Positions 26,674-37,560 of a stretch of 64,000 nucleotides of DNA are shown one piece after another (position 1 is the stretch's first letter; each line of letters starts with the position of its first letter). Under the pieces are notes generated by a model, which worked only from the letters and a program-made list of their open reading frames with translations, had not been told where the DNA came from and searched no databases. The position numbers and the translations under genes are program-made. This DNA comes from an uncultured Pelagibacteraceae bacterium (lineage in GTDB: Bacteria; Pseudomonadota; Alphaproteobacteria; Pelagibacterales; Pelagibacteraceae): contig CACKFA010000001.1 of NCBI GenBank assembly GCA_902599335.1, forward strand, positions 1 through 64,000, written 5' to 3'.

Positions 26674-27669
26674 TTGAGTGGAATAACTAAAAAAAATATC
26701 GATCAGGCTTTAAAATTTGTTTATTCAGATAATAATTCTTTAAGCGTTGTATTTTATGACAATAACTTGTTAATGGGTGTTGTTGGAGAATTTAATAAAA
26801 ATTTACAAAAATTAGAAAAAATTACAAATTGCAGTTTATACTCAAGAGGGAATTCAATTTTAATTAAATCAACACCTGAAAAGAATGAAAAAATTAAAAA
26901 CGCTATTCAATTTTTGGCTAATCAGTTTATTAATAATGGAAGTATAGAGAATAAAGATATACTTTCATCAGTTGATAACTTTATGATAAATGAAAAAGTC
27001 AAAAATAATAATGTAACGGATATTATCAAAACTCCTAAAAAATCTATAATTCCCAGATCTGAAAAACAAAAAAGTTATGTTAGAGCTTTGAGGGAGAGTG
27101 ATATTGTAATTTCCGCTGGACCAGCGGGAACAGGAAAAACTTTTTTGGCAGTAGCCGTAGGTTTAACTATGCTTTTAGAAAAAAAGATTGAGAGAATTAT
27201 TCTTTCAAGACCAGCTGTAGAGGCAGGTGAGCGTTTGGGATTTTTGCCTGGCGATATGAAAGAAAAAGTAGATCCTTATCTTAGACCTTTGTACGATTCC
27301 TTATATGACCTTTTTGACTTTGAAAAAATACAAAGAATGATTGAGATTGGAGATATTGAGATTGCGCCATTAGCATTTATGAGAGGTAGAACTCTCAAAA
27401 ATTCTTTTGCAATTTTAGATGAGGCACAAAATGCTACTGATACTCAGATTAAAATGTTTTTAACTCGAATTGGAGAAAATTCAAAAATAGTTGTAAATGG
27501 AGACCCATCTCAAATTGATTTACCAAATAAAAGTATGTCAGGATTAGTTCGATCAAAAGAATTACTTGGACATTTAAAAGAAATAGCAATAGTTGATTTT
27601 GATCACTCGGATGTAGTTAGACATCCGCTTGTTTCTAAAATTGTAAAAGCATACTCAAATAATGATTAA
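26674..27669 (+). CDS. PhoH family ATPase
   Basis: 331 residues, TTG start at 26674, three bases after the miaB stop. P-loop SAGPAGTGKTFLAVAVGLT, RPAVEAGERLGFLPGDM and Walker B FAILDEAQNAT identify the PhoH (YbeZ) family. Gene order miaB-phoH-ybeY is conserved; PhoH is thought to work with YbeY in rRNA processing. It overlaps ybeY by 8 bp. Confidence 0.94.
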   Translation: MSGITKKNIDQALKFVYSDNNSLSVVFYDNNLLMGVVGEFNKNLQKLEKITNCSLYSRGNSILIKSTPEKNEKIKNAIQFLANQFINNGSIENKDILSSVDNFMINEKVKNNNVTDIIKTPKKSIIPRSEKQKSYVRALRESDIVISAGPAGTGKTFLAVAVGLTMLLEKKIERIILSRPAVEAGERLGFLPGDMKEKVDPYLRPLYDSLYDLFDFEKIQRMIEIGDIEIAPLAFMRGRTLKNSFAILDEAQNATDTQIKMFLTRIGENSKIVVNGDPSQIDLPNKSMSGLVRSKELLGHLKEIAIVDFDHSDVVRHPLVSKIVKAYSNND

Positions 27670-28123
27670 TGTTAATGTTCTCTCTGAGGAGGGGGCTTGG
27701 TCAAAAAGGATAAAAAATAAAGATATTTTTTTTAATAAAATATGTAAAGCTTTTCCAAAAAAATATAAATTTTTAAATAAAAAAATAACCTTCACTTTAT
27801 TACTTTCAAATAATAAAAATATTAAAAAATTAAATAAGGTTTTTAGAAAGAAAAATAAACCAACTGATATATTGTCTTTTCCATTAGATAAAAAAATAAA
27901 AATTAAAAAAAATACTTATCTAGGAGATATTATCATTAGCTATAATTATCTTGATAAACCAAGATCACAAGATTTAACATCTTTTAAAAAAAAAGTTATT
28001 AAAATATTCATTCACGGTTTTCTTCATCTTTTAGGTTTTGATCATAAAAAAAATAAAGATTATTCTAAAATGTTGAGAGAGGAAAATCTTTTATTTAAAT
28101 CTGTAAAATCAAAAATAAATTAA
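27662..28123 (+). CDS. ybeY: endoribonuclease YbeY (rRNA maturation)
   Basis: 153 residues. The metal site HGFLHLLGFDH is complete, and KPTDILSFPLD and YLGDIIISY precede it. It is needed for 16S rRNA 3'-end maturation and ribosome quality control. Translationally coupled to phoH by overlap. corC, usually next in alphaproteobacteria, is not present; lnt follows after one base. Confidence 0.95.
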   Translation: MINVNVLSEEGAWSKRIKNKDIFFNKICKAFPKKYKFLNKKITFTLLLSNNKNIKKLNKVFRKKNKPTDILSFPLDKKIKIKKNTYLGDIIISYNYLDKPRSQDLTSFKKKVIKIFIHGFLHLLGFDHKKNKDYSKMLREENLLFKSVKSKIN

Positions 28124-28124
28124 A

Positions 28125-29669
28125 TTGAAAAAAAAATTTTACATTGAGTTAATTTTTTTAATTTTATTAGGAGTCTTTACCTCTTTTAGTTTACCTCCTT
28201 TTAATTACTTTATAATAAATTTTTTGACTTTTAGTTTATTCTATATATTTTTAGTAAAAAAAGTTGAGACTAATAAAAATAAAAAAATATTTTTTCTTTA
28301 TGGTTGGTTATTTGGGTTTGGTTATTTTGTAAGTAATCTATATTGGATCTCAATATCATTAACTTTTGATCAAAATTTTGAGTTTTTAATACCTTTTACT
28401 ATAATTTTAATCCCTGGTTTCTTGGCTTTGTTTTATGCGTTAGTCGCATACTTATTTGTAGTTTTAAAACCAAATAAAAATTTGAGTTCTTTTTTTCTTT
28501 TTTCTTTAATATTTGGATTAGTAGAATTTATTAGAGGGACAATACTCACTGGTTTTCCTTGGAATTTAATTGCGTATAGTTTCTCAAATTACGTTGAAAT
28601 TTTAAATATTACTTCTGTAATAGGCACCTATAGTTTCAATCTTTTTTGTATTTCATTATTTATAAGTCCATCAATATTTATTTTAAAAGAAAAAAGAAAA
28701 GATATAACTATCTGTATTGCATTTTTAATTACAACATTTTCATTTTTTGTTTATGGTTCCCAGAATATAGATAAGTTTCATAAAGCCAAAATAAATCAGC
28801 ACGATTATAATATAAGAATTGTAGGTTCAAATATTAGCATAGATAGGTTCTTGTTTGATATTGATCCTGTTTCTACAATTAATGAGTTGATTGAAACTAG
28901 TAATTTGTCAAAAGATGAAAAAATAATTTTGATTTGGCCTGAAGGTATATTACCAGGTCTTAACCAAGATACATTAATTGAATTCGATTGGTTATTTAGT
29001 GATAAGTTAAATAAAAATCATATATTAGTGCTTGGTATAAATTCAAAAATTACTGAAAATGAAATTATTAAATATTTTAATTCATTATCAATTTATGATC
29101 ATAAGTTAAATCTGATCAATTCTTACAATAAAATAAAACTCGTTCCTTTTGGAGAATTTTTACCATTGGAGAATCTATTAAGAAGTTTTGGATTGAGAAC
29201 AGTCACTAATAATTATCAATCATATACATCAGGTAGTAACAGAAAAATATTAGATATTAAAACTAAAGAGTTTTCTTTAAAAATCCTACCTCTTATCTGC
29301 TATGAAATAATTTATTCAGGTAGATTATTTCAAAATAACAATTTTGATTTTATTTTAAATATTTCTGAAGATGGTTGGTTTGGAAATTCAATTGGTCCGT
29401 CACAGCATTTTGCTCATAATATATTTAGAGCTATTGAGAGTGGAAAGTATATCTTACGATCAACAAATAATGGAATTACTGCTATAATAAACCCCATTGG
29501 AGTTGTGGAAAAAAAACTCAATTTAAATGAAAATGGTTACATTGATTTTACTGAATCTAGAGAAATTAAACCAACTTTATTTTCTCAATATGGAAATAAA
29601 ATTTTTGGATTAGTAATTTTATTGTATATTTTTTTAATATTTTCATTTAAAAAACTTAGAAATGAGTAA
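28125..29669 (+). CDS. lnt: apolipoprotein N-acyltransferase
   Basis: 514 residues, TTG start. Six or so membrane segments in the first 210 residues, then a nitrilase-type domain with the catalytic set in LIWPEG (Glu), LVPFGEFLP (Lys) and [10 protein letters not shown] (Cys). It adds the third acyl chain to lipoproteins, consistent with the DolP-like, DUF3576 and LptM-like lipoproteins in this window. It overlaps metK by 8 bp. Confidence 0.95.
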   Translation: MKKKFYIELIFLILLGVFTSFSLPPFNYFIINFLTFSLFYIFLVKKVETNKNKKIFFLYGWLFGFGYFVSNLYWISISLTFDQNFEFLIPFTIILIPGFLALFYALVAYLFVVLKPNKNLSSFFLFSLIFGLVEFIRGTILTGFPWNLIAYSFSNYVEILNITSVIGTYSFNLFCISLFISPSIFILKEKRKDITICIAFLITTFSFFVYGSQNIDKFHKAKINQHDYNIRIVGSNISIDRFLFDIDPVSTINELIETSNLSKDEKIILIWPEGILPGLNQDTLIEFDWLFSDKLNKNHILVLGINSKITENEIIKYFNSLSIYDHKLNLINSYNKIKLVPFGEFLPLENLLRSFGLRTVTNNYQSYTSGSNRKILDIKTKEFSLKILPLICYEIIYSGRLFQNNNFDFILNISEDGWFGNSIGPSQHFAHNIFRAIESGKYILRSTNNGITAIINPIGVVEKKLNLNENGYIDFTESREIKPTLFSQYGNKIFGLVILLYIFLIFSFKKLRNE

Positions 29670-30831
29670 TTTAAAAAATTATCTTTTCACAAGTGAGTCT
29701 GTCTCTGAAGGCCATCCGGATAAAGTCTCTGATAGAATTTCAGATATGGTTGTTGATAGTTTTATTTCTGGAGATCCGTATTCTAGAGTTGCCTGCGAAA
29801 CACTAACTACTACAAATAAAGTTGTTTTAGCTGGTGAAATAAGGGGACCAGAAATTAAAAAAGATGAATTAATTCAAAAAGTAAGGAATTGTATAAAAGA
29901 TATTGGTTATGACCAAGAAGGATTTACTTGGAAAGAAGCCACAAAAATTGAAAGTCATTTACATTCCCAATCAGCTGATATTGCTATGGGAGTGGACTCA
30001 TCAGGAAATAAAGATGAAGGAGCTGGAGATCAAGGTATCATGTTTGGATACGCATGTAATGAAACAGATGTTTTAATGCCAGCACCAATTCATTATTCTC
30101 ATAAAATTTTAAGATTGATGGCGGAAGACAGAAAGTCAGGAAAGTTAAAAAATATTGAACCAGACTCAAAAAGCCAAGTAACATTTGAATATGTTGATGG
30201 AAAACCTTCAAAAGTAAAATCTGTAGTTATCTCTTCACAACATTCAGCTGATGTTAATCAAGTACAAGTAAGAGATTTATTAAGACCTTATATGTTAAAA
30301 TCTATTCCTGAGAATTTTCTTAATGGTTTCAATGAAGATGAGTTTTATGTAAATCCAACAGGTAATTTCGTGATTGGTGGTCCCGATGGAGATTGTGGTT
30401 TGACAGGTAGAAAAATTATTGTCGATACATATGGTGGCGCTGCACCTCATGGTGGTGGCGCTTTTTCAGGAAAAGATCCAACTAAAGTTGACAGATCGGC
30501 AGCTTACGCGGCAAGGTATATTGCTAAAAATGTTGTGGGTTCAAAAATTGCTGAAAAATGTTTAATTCAATTAGCTTATGCAATTGGTGTATCAAAACCA
30601 CTTTCTATTTACGTTGATTTATTTGATAACGACATAGATAAAAATAAATTTGTTGTCGAAAAGATTAAAGAAAATTTTGATTTGAGCCCTAGAGGTATCA
30701 GAGAAATGTTAAATTTAAATAAACCAATATATGAAAAAACAGCCGCCTATGGTCATTTTGGTAGAGCGCCTGAAGAAAATGGTTCATTTTCATGGGAAAA
30801 AACTGATAAAACTAACGTTTTTTCTAAATAG
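29662..30831 (+). CDS. metK: S-adenosylmethionine synthase
   Basis: 389 residues. [20 protein letters not shown] at the N-terminus, [12 protein letters not shown], and [24 protein letters not shown] are the ATP/methionine-binding motifs. Makes SAM for methylations and radical SAM enzymes. It is fused into the lnt operon by overlap, so no SAM riboswitch directly precedes it. Confidence 0.98.
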   Translation: MSNLKNYLFTSESVSEGHPDKVSDRISDMVVDSFISGDPYSRVACETLTTTNKVVLAGEIRGPEIKKDELIQKVRNCIKDIGYDQEGFTWKEATKIESHLHSQSADIAMGVDSSGNKDEGAGDQGIMFGYACNETDVLMPAPIHYSHKILRLMAEDRKSGKLKNIEPDSKSQVTFEYVDGKPSKVKSVVISSQHSADVNQVQVRDLLRPYMLKSIPENFLNGFNEDEFYVNPTGNFVIGGPDGDCGLTGRKIIVDTYGGAAPHGGGAFSGKDPTKVDRSAAYAARYIAKNVVGSKIAEKCLIQLAYAIGVSKPLSIYVDLFDNDIDKNKFVVEKIKENFDLSPRGIREMLNLNKPIYEKTAAYGHFGRAPEENGSFSWEKTDKTNVFSK

Positions 30832-30837
30832 TTTCTG

Positions 30838-30865
30838 TTGAATTAAAAAAAAACTTTACTATATT
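30838..30865 (+). promoter_or_regulatory. candidate sigma-70 promoter for the nusA operon
   Basis: TTGAAT and TATATT with a 16-bp spacer made mostly of A. It lies just after the metK stop and about 24 bp before a terminator-like hairpin, so transcripts from it would carry that hairpin in the nusA leader. A by-eye match in AT-rich DNA, hence moderate confidence. Confidence 0.4.
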
Positions 30866-30888
30866 GCACTTACATTATTGAACTTTAC

Positions 30889-30915
30889 AAAATGGGCTTT
30901 AGCCCATTTTTTTTT
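30889..30915 (+). terminator. intrinsic terminator between metK and nusA
   Basis: A 9-bp stem AAAATGGGC / GCCCATTTT with loop TTTA, ending in nine T. It would end metK transcription, but the U-tract abuts the nusA ribosome site (GGAG at 30916), so it also lies in the nusA leader and may act as an attenuator. Confidence 0.85.
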
Positions 30916-30930
30916 GGAGCAAACAAAATT

Positions 30931-32484
30931 ATGTTGAATAAAAGAGCAGATAAACTTGAATTATTAAGAATTGCTGAAGCTGTAGCTTTAGAAAAATCAA
31001 TTGATAAAGAACTAATTATAAGTTCTATGGAAACTGGTATTGCTAAAGCTGCAAAATCAAAATTTGGTCAGGAAAATGAAATTAAAGTTTCTATCAATAG
31101 AGACAATGGAGATATTGAGCTTTTCAGAAAATTGATAATCGCTGAAAATCCTGAAAATGCAAATACAGAGATAAAATTGGAAGATGCAATCAATTTGAAT
31201 GAATTAAACAAAGATAAGTCTGTTGGTGATGAAGTATTACAGCCACTTCCTTCATTTGATTTTGGAAGAATAGCTGCACAAACTGCAAAGCAAGTGATTA
31301 GTTTTAATGTAAGAGAAGCTGAAAGAGAAAGACAATTTAATGATTTCATTGACAAAAAAGATTCTATTTTAAGTGGAATTGTAAAGAGATTAGAATTTGG
31401 AAATGTAATTGTTGATTTAGGAAGAACTGAAGCAATAATTCAAAAAAATGAATTAATACCTCGTGAAAACATTAAAGCAGGTGATCGTATAAAAGCTTAT
31501 TGTTATGATGTAAGAAGAGAACCTAGAGGGCAACAAATATTTTTATCGAGAGCTCATCCTAAATTTATGGAAAAGCTTTTTGTTCAAGAAGTTCCCGAAA
31601 TTTATGATGGATTAATAGAAATTAAGTCTTCTTCAAGAGACCCCGGAAGTAGAGCTAAAATATGCGTGAAAGCAGTCGATACATCCCTAGACCCAGTTGG
31701 TGCTTGTGTTGGTATGAGAGGTTCAAGAGTTCAAGCTGTTGTAAATGAACTTCAAGGAGAGAAAATTGATATAGTTAATTGGTCAGAAGATCCTGCTATT
31801 TTAGTCTCAAATGCGTTATCTCCAGCTGAAGTACAAAGAGTTAATGTTGACAGTGAAAGAAAAAAACTTGATGTGATACTAACTGAAGAAAATTTAAGTA
31901 AAGCAATCGGAAGAAGAGGTCAAAACGTTAGACTTGCTACGAAACTCTTAAATTATGAAATTAATATAATGACAGATGCAGAAGACTCTGAACGAAGACA
32001 ATTAGAATTCAAAGAAAAAACAGAGAACTTTGTAAAAAATTTAGAGTTAGACGAAACATTGGGTCAATTACTTGTTGCTGAAGGTTATTCAACTATTGAT
32101 GATATTAAAGATAGTTCAGCTGAAAATCTGATGAAAATTGAGGGTATAGAAGAAGATACAGCAATAGCCTTAATAGAAAGAGCTAAAGAGTTTCATGAAA
32201 AAGATCAGGAAGATATTTCTCAGAGAATTAAAGAGCTAGGTCTTGAAGATGCGTTGATAAATTTAAGAGGATTAACTCCGGGAATGTTAGTTACATTAGG
32301 TGAGCAAAAAATTCTAAGTTTAGAAGATTTTGCAGATTTAGCATCTGATGAATTAACTGGTGGTTATGATGTGGTTAAAGGTGAGAGAGTGAAAATACAA
32401 GGTTATTTGGAAGATTTTGCTCTATCAAAAGAAGAGGCGGATGAATTAATTATGTCTGCGAGAAACATTGTTTATAAAGATTGA
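30931..32484 (+). CDS. nusA: transcription termination/antitermination protein NusA
   Basis: 517 residues from ATG 30931 (the track's earlier start runs through the terminator). N-terminal RNA-polymerase-binding domain, S1 domain (SGIVKRLEFGNVIVDLG), KH domains (GACVGMRGSRVQAVVNEL, KAIGRRGQNVRLA) and two C-terminal acidic helix-hairpin repeats. Modulates pausing, termination and antitermination. Heads nusA-infB-rbfA-rpsO-pnp; rimP, normally just before nusA, is absent here. Confidence 0.96.
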   Translation: MLNKRADKLELLRIAEAVALEKSIDKELIISSMETGIAKAAKSKFGQENEIKVSINRDNGDIELFRKLIIAENPENANTEIKLEDAINLNELNKDKSVGDEVLQPLPSFDFGRIAAQTAKQVISFNVREAERERQFNDFIDKKDSILSGIVKRLEFGNVIVDLGRTEAIIQKNELIPRENIKAGDRIKAYCYDVRREPRGQQIFLSRAHPKFMEKLFVQEVPEIYDGLIEIKSSSRDPGSRAKICVKAVDTSLDPVGACVGMRGSRVQAVVNELQGEKIDIVNWSEDPAILVSNALSPAEVQRVNVDSERKKLDVILTEENLSKAIGRRGQNVRLATKLLNYEINIMTDAEDSERRQLEFKEKTENFVKNLELDETLGQLLVAEGYSTIDDIKDSSAENLMKIEGIEEDTAIALIERAKEFHEKDQEDISQRIKELGLEDALINLRGLTPGMLVTLGEQKILSLEDFADLASDELTGGYDVVKGERVKIQGYLEDFALSKEEADELIMSARNIVYKD

Positions 32485-32494
32485 GTGATGAGGT

Positions 32495-34717
32495 ATGGAA
32501 AAAAAAACAAAATTAACAATTTCAGGCTCAGCCAAAAAATCAATAAAGAATATTGAGATTGCAAAAACTCAAGGAAAAAATTCTGTAGTAATTGAAAAAC
32601 AAACTGGAAAATTCTCTAGTAGAGGTGGATCTTTAAGATCTAGTAACAATAATCCAAGAACAACAACTTCAACCTTTAAAAGAGGAGTCCCACTTAAAAC
32701 TTCATTCAATCCTAAATCACCTCCTATAATAAATGATTTTGAAAAGAGAAAATTAGCAGAACAAAGAGCTACCAAAAGACTTAAAGGTGATAGTGAAAAT
32801 AAAGATAAGAAGACTTTGAAAGTAGGTACTAAGAAAAGAGAATTAAAACTAACAGTTTCTAGAGCGTTAAGTGACGAGATTGATGCAAAACAAAGAAGTT
32901 TAGCATCAGTTAAGAGAGCAAGACAAAAAGAAATTAAAAACGCTACTAAAGAAGATTCTCAAGAAAATTTAAAACCAGTTAAAAGAGACGTTAATATTCC
33001 TGAAGCAATTACAGTTAGAGAACTAGCAAATAGGATGGCTGAACAATCTAGCAATGTAATTAAGCATTTATTTGCTATGGGTGTTACTGTGACTATCAAT
33101 CAAACATTAGCTGCGGATACTGCAGAATATTTAGTTAGAGAATTTGGTCATAATCCTATTAGAGAAGAGAAAGCAGAGGAAATAATTCAAAAAATAAAAG
33201 CTTCAAGAACTGAAAATTTAAAAAATCGACCTCCGATAGTTACTGTAATGGGGCATGTTGATCATGGTAAGACATCAGTATTAGATGTTCTTAGAAGTGC
33301 AAATGTAGTTTCAGGAGAATTTGGTGGAATCACTCAACATATTGGAGCTTATCAAATTGAAAGCCAAGATAATAAATTAACATTTATTGATACACCAGGC
33401 CATGCTGCTTTTACAGAGATGAGAGCAAGAGGATCAAAATTAACAGACGTGGTTGTTTTAGTAGTTGCTGCTGACGATGGAGTTAAACCTCAAACAGTTG
33501 AGTCTATCAAACATGCTAAAGCTGCAAATGTTCCGATAGTTGTAGCTATAAATAAATGTGATTTACCAGAGGCAGATCCTCAAAAAATAAAAAATCAATT
33601 ATTAGAGCATGAATTAATTGCTGAAGATTTATCTGGTGATACTTTAATGGTTGAGATTTCAACTAAAACAAAACAAAACTTAGATAAATTAGTAGAGTCA
33701 ATAATACTACAAGCAGAGATTTTAGATCTTAAAACGGATTATGAATCTAAAGCTACAGGAATAGTTTTAGAGTCAAAAATTGATGTTGGCAGAGGTCCAG
33801 TTGCAAATATAATTGTAACAACTGGAACACTTAAGAGAGGTGATTTTTTTGTAAGTGGTTTAAAGTGGGGAAAAGTAAGAGCTATTATTAATGATAAAGG
33901 TAAAAATATTAATGAAGCATTACCTTCTACTCCTGTTGAAATTTTAGGAATAAATGGTGCAGCGAAAGCTGGAGATGATTTTATTGTTCTTGATACAGAA
34001 AAAGAAGCTAAGACACTGAGTGAAAATAGAGCTCAAGAGAGTAAGGATGGAAAAAATCCACTATCTTTTGCAACTCAAGATTCTGCTTTTTCAGATAAAT
34101 CTACTGAAGAACTAAATTTAATTATTAAATCTGATGTACATGGATCATCTGAAGCAATCAAAAATGCAATTAGTCAAATCAAACATGACGAGGTTAAACC
34201 TAAAATAATTTTATCAGATATTGGAATGGTAACAGAAACAGACGTTACATTAGCTAAAGCTTCAAATGCAGTATTAATAGCTTTCAATGTTAAACCAAGT
34301 AAAGAGGCAAAAAAACTTGCTGAAAATGAGAAGATAAAAATATCTTCTTACAATATTATTTATGAAGTTCTAGACTATATTAAACAAAGGATGTCAGGTT
34401 TGTTAGCACCAGATGTACAAGAAAAAATTACTGGTACTGCACAAATTTTAGAAATATTTAAAGTTTCGGGTGCAGGTAAAGTTGCTGGCTCAAAAGTAAC
34501 TGAAGGAGAAATTAATAGTACTTCAGATGTAAGAATTATTAGAGATGGTGCTATTATTTATACTGGAAAAGTTTCAACAATATTTAGAGAAAAAAACCAA
34601 GTTAAACAGGTAAGTGATGGTCAAGAATGTGGAATAACCGTTAAAGATTATATGGATTTCCAAAAAAATGACACAATAGAGGCATTTAGTGTTACATCTA
34701 CAGAGAGGTCAATTTAA
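32495..34717 (+). CDS. infB: translation initiation factor IF-2
   Basis: 740 residues. A basic low-complexity N-terminus (residues 1-150), the IF2_N motif ([21 protein letters not shown]), GTPase motifs [25 protein letters not shown] and NKCD, then the fMet-tRNA-binding C-terminal domains. Brings initiator tRNA to the ribosome. Its stop overlaps the rbfA start (TAATG). Confidence 0.98.
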   Translation: MEKKTKLTISGSAKKSIKNIEIAKTQGKNSVVIEKQTGKFSSRGGSLRSSNNNPRTTTSTFKRGVPLKTSFNPKSPPIINDFEKRKLAEQRATKRLKGDSENKDKKTLKVGTKKRELKLTVSRALSDEIDAKQRSLASVKRARQKEIKNATKEDSQENLKPVKRDVNIPEAITVRELANRMAEQSSNVIKHLFAMGVTVTINQTLAADTAEYLVREFGHNPIREEKAEEIIQKIKASRTENLKNRPPIVTVMGHVDHGKTSVLDVLRSANVVSGEFGGITQHIGAYQIESQDNKLTFIDTPGHAAFTEMRARGSKLTDVVVLVVAADDGVKPQTVESIKHAKAANVPIVVAINKCDLPEADPQKIKNQLLEHELIAEDLSGDTLMVEISTKTKQNLDKLVESIILQAEILDLKTDYESKATGIVLESKIDVGRGPVANIIVTTGTLKRGDFFVSGLKWGKVRAIINDKGKNINEALPSTPVEILGINGAAKAGDDFIVLDTEKEAKTLSENRAQESKDGKNPLSFATQDSAFSDKSTEELNLIIKSDVHGSSEAIKNAISQIKHDEVKPKIILSDIGMVTETDVTLAKASNAVLIAFNVKPSKEAKKLAENEKIKISSYNIIYEVLDYIKQRMSGLLAPDVQEKITGTAQILEIFKVSGAGKVAGSKVTEGEINSTSDVRIIRDGAIIYTGKVSTIFREKNQVKQVSDGQECGITVKDYMDFQKNDTIEAFSVTSTERSI

Positions 34718-35085
34718 TGGCAGATAGAATAGGAAAACCAGTGTCACAAAGACAGTTAAGAGTAGGTGAAATGATTAAGCAGTCTTTAAGCATGATTTTT
34801 ATAAGGAATGAGGCTAAGGTGCCGAATTTAGAAACAAATACTATAACGGTTACTGAGGTTAGAATGAGTCCTGATTTAAAAATTGCTAAAGCATATGTTC
34901 TTCCATTGGGTGGAAAAGATGCTGAGGAAACAATTAATATTTTAAAGGAATACTCATTTTTAATTAGAAAAATTTTATCACAAAAAGTGGTTATGAAATT
35001 TTTACCAAAATTACTTTTTAGAAAAGATGAATCTTTTGAGTATGCGGAAAAAATAGAAAACTTAATAAAACAAACAAATAAATAG
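34717..35085 (+). CDS. rbfA: ribosome-binding factor A
   Basis: 122 residues of a single KH-type domain: SQRQLRVGEMIKQSL at the start, TVTEVRMSPDLKIAKAYVLP in the middle and KFLPKLLFRKDESFEYAEKI at the end. Binds free 30S subunits in late 16S maturation. Coupled to infB. truB, which normally follows, is missing. Confidence 0.95.
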   Translation: MADRIGKPVSQRQLRVGEMIKQSLSMIFIRNEAKVPNLETNTITVTEVRMSPDLKIAKAYVLPLGGKDAEETINILKEYSFLIRKILSQKVVMKFLPKLLFRKDESFEYAEKIENLIKQTNK

Positions 35086-35097
35086 GAAGAAAGAGGC

Positions 35098-35346
35098 ATG
35101 AACAAAAAGGCACAAGAATTAGCAATGCATGATAAAGATACTGGATCTTCAGAGATACAAATCGCTTTGCTAACAGAGAAAATTGAAACTCTCTCTAAAC
35201 ATATTAAGCAATTCAAAAAGGATAAACATTCATCTGTTGGATTGTTGAGAGCGGTAAATAGAAGAAAGAAATTGTTAGAATACCTAAAGAAAAATAAAAT
35301 GGATTCTTACAAAAATGTACTGTCGAAATTGAATTTAAGAAAATAG
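35098..35346 (+). CDS. rpsO: 30S ribosomal protein S15
   Basis: 82 residues, somewhat shorter than the usual 88-89, the difference being at the N-terminus. HDKDTGSSEIQIALLTEKI, HSSVGLLRAVNRRKKLLEYLK are typical. Binds the central domain of 16S rRNA. A good GGAAGAAAGAGG ribosome site precedes it. Paired with pnp as in most proteobacteria. Confidence 0.97.
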   Translation: MNKKAQELAMHDKDTGSSEIQIALLTEKIETLSKHIKQFKKDKHSSVGLLRAVNRRKKLLEYLKKNKMDSYKNVLSKLNLRK

Positions 35347-35403
35347 AAGTCAAGATAGATAGAACGGAATGGAACGAAACGAACGAAACGAAACGGAAAT
35401 GAA
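35347..35403 (+). repeat. purine-rich (A)ACGA/ACGGA tandem tract in the rpsO-pnp gap
   Basis: From about 35361 to 35403 there is almost no T: degenerate five-base units of AACGA and AACGG run up to the pnp start. The RNA would be unstructured and holds several GGA/GGAA steps, the last of which serves as the pnp Shine-Dalgarno. The look is quite unlike the A/T-run texture elsewhere in the window. Confidence 0.7.
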
Positions 35404-37476
35404 ATGTTTAAAGTATATAAGAAGGAAATTGAAGTAGCAGGAAAAAAGATAAATTTAGAAACAGGTAAAGTAGCAAGACAGGCAGACGGTGCAATAATCG
35501 CAACATGTGGAGAGACAGTCGTACTAGCAACAGTAGTAGGAGCAAAAAAAGTAAATCCTGATATGGATTACTTTCCATTATCTGTAAATTACCAAGAAAA
35601 ATATTATGCAGCTGGAAAAATTCCAGGTGGATATTTTAAAAGAGAAGCAAGACCAACCGAGAGCGAAACATTAATCTCAAGATTAATTGATAGACCAATC
35701 AGACCTTTGTTTCCTGATGAATTTAAAAACGAAGTTCAGTTATTACCAACTGTGATTTCATATGATAAAGAAAATGAACCAGATATTTTATCAATCACTG
35801 CTTCATCAGCAGCATTAGCCATATCGGGAATGCCATTTATGGGTCCTGTAGGAGCTTCAAGAGTTGGTTTTATTAATGGTAAATATGTTTTAAATCCATC
35901 TAAAGCAGATTTAGAAAAATCAAAATTAGATTTAGTTGTAGCGGGTACAAAAGATGCTGTGTTAATGGTTGAGTCTGAAGCAAGTGGTTTAACAGAGGAA
36001 GAAATGTTAAATGCAGTTAAATTTGGACATGAGGGATTTGTTCCAGTTATTGAGATGATTGAGGAACTTGCAAAAGAATGTAGAAAACCCGAGTGGACTG
36101 TTGAAAAGAAAGATTTATCAGAAGTTAAGAAAAAACTTGAAGAAACTTTTACAGAAGACCTTAAGAAAGCTTTTGCAACAAGAGACAAACAAGATAGATC
36201 AAATCAAATTTCAGATATTACTGATAAAGCTAAAAAGCTTTATGAAGAGGATGAAAATTACACCGATCTAGATGTTAACAGTCAGTTAAAAAATCTTGAA
36301 AAATCAATTGTAAGGACAGACATTCTAAAAAATAAAAATAGAATTGATGGTAGAGGTTTATCAGATGTAAGACCTATCGAATGTGAAGTGGGTGTTTTAC
36401 CAAGAGCACATGGTTCTGCATTATTTACTAGAGGAGAAACCCAAGCAATTGTTGTAGCAACTTTAGGAACATCTGATGACGAGCAAAGAATTGAAAGTTT
36501 AGATGGATTACAAAGAGAGCGATTTATGCTTCACTACAATTTTCCTCCTTTTTCAGTTGGAGAAACTGGTAGAATTGGAACAGGTAGAAGAGAAATTGGT
36601 CATGGTAAATTAGCATGGAGAGCAATTAATTCTTCATTACCAACAAAAGAAGCATTTCCATATACTTTTAGAGTAGTTTCAGAGATTACAGAATCTAATG
36701 GTTCCTCTTCAATGGCTACTGTTTGTGGAACTTCTTTAGCATTAATGGATGCTGGAGTGCCGATTAAAGAGCCAGTTGCAGGTATTGCAATGGGATTAAT
36801 TAAAGAAGGAGATGATTTCAGCGTCCTTTCAGACATCTTAGGTGATGAAGATCATCTTGGTGACATGGACTTCAAAGTTGCTGGAACTAAAGATGGAATT
36901 ACTTCTCTTCAAATGGATATCAAAATTACAGGTATTACATTTGAAATTATGGAACAGGCATTAAGCCAAGCTAAAGATGGAAGAGTTCATATCTTAGGAG
37001 AAATGAATAAAGCATTATCAGCTTCAAGATCTGATGTTGGAAAACATACACCAAAAATGGAACAAGTTAATGTTGATAAAAAAGACATTGCTGCTGTAAT
37101 TGGAAAAGGTGGAGCAACAATCAGAGAAATTGTTGAAAAGTCAGGAGCAAAAGTAGATGTTAATGATGAAGGTGTAGTAACTGTTGCTGCTCCTGATGAA
37201 GAGTCTAGAAACATCGCAATGCAAATGATTAAAGATATAACTGCAAAAGCTGAACTAAATAAAATTTATTCAGGAAAAGTAATGAAGATTATGGAGTTTG
37301 GTGCATTTGTTAATTTCTTAGGAAAACAAGATGGACTGGTTCATATTTCAGAGCTTGCAGATAAAAGAGTAGCTAAAGTTACTGATGTTGTAAAAGAAGG
37401 TGACGAAGTAAAAGTTAAAGTAATTGGTTTCGATAGAGGTAAAGTTAAACTTTCTATGAAACAAGCTTCTGAGTAA
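35404..37476 (+). CDS. pnp: polyribonucleotide nucleotidyltransferase
   Basis: 690 residues. Two RNase PH domains ([34 protein letters not shown]), then KH ([21 protein letters not shown]) and S1 ([28 protein letters not shown]) domains. Phosphorolytic 3'-5' exoribonuclease of the degradosome. Follows rpsO across a repeat tract; a long palindrome lies after its stop. Confidence 0.98.
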   Translation: MFKVYKKEIEVAGKKINLETGKVARQADGAIIATCGETVVLATVVGAKKVNPDMDYFPLSVNYQEKYYAAGKIPGGYFKREARPTESETLISRLIDRPIRPLFPDEFKNEVQLLPTVISYDKENEPDILSITASSAALAISGMPFMGPVGASRVGFINGKYVLNPSKADLEKSKLDLVVAGTKDAVLMVESEASGLTEEEMLNAVKFGHEGFVPVIEMIEELAKECRKPEWTVEKKDLSEVKKKLEETFTEDLKKAFATRDKQDRSNQISDITDKAKKLYEEDENYTDLDVNSQLKNLEKSIVRTDILKNKNRIDGRGLSDVRPIECEVGVLPRAHGSALFTRGETQAIVVATLGTSDDEQRIESLDGLQRERFMLHYNFPPFSVGETGRIGTGRREIGHGKLAWRAINSSLPTKEAFPYTFRVVSEITESNGSSSMATVCGTSLALMDAGVPIKEPVAGIAMGLIKEGDDFSVLSDILGDEDHLGDMDFKVAGTKDGITSLQMDIKITGITFEIMEQALSQAKDGRVHILGEMNKALSASRSDVGKHTPKMEQVNVDKKDIAAVIGKGGATIREIVEKSGAKVDVNDEGVVTVAAPDEESRNIAMQMIKDITAKAELNKIYSGKVMKIMEFGAFVNFLGKQDGLVHISELADKRVAKVTDVVKEGDEVKVKVIGFDRGKVKLSMKQASE

Positions 37477-37490
37477 ATCCTAAATATCTT

Positions 37491-37529
37491 ATATTTATAA
37501 CCATTAAAATTTATAATGGTTATAAATAT
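37491..37529. terminator. 16-bp perfect inverted repeat between convergent pnp and FkbM
   Basis: ATATTTATAACCATTA, loop AAATTTA, then TAATGGTTATAAATAT. The stem is perfect but AT-rich and no clear T-tract follows in either direction. It sits 14 bp after the pnp stop, so it may end transcription in both directions or protect the pnp 3' end. Confidence 0.5.
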
Positions 37530-37560
37530 TTATATCTAAATTTTATTAAATTAAATTAAA

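Noticed and set aside
29600-29662. SAM riboswitch before metK
   Set aside because: metK starts inside lnt, leaving no leader; no riboswitch-like structure was seen.
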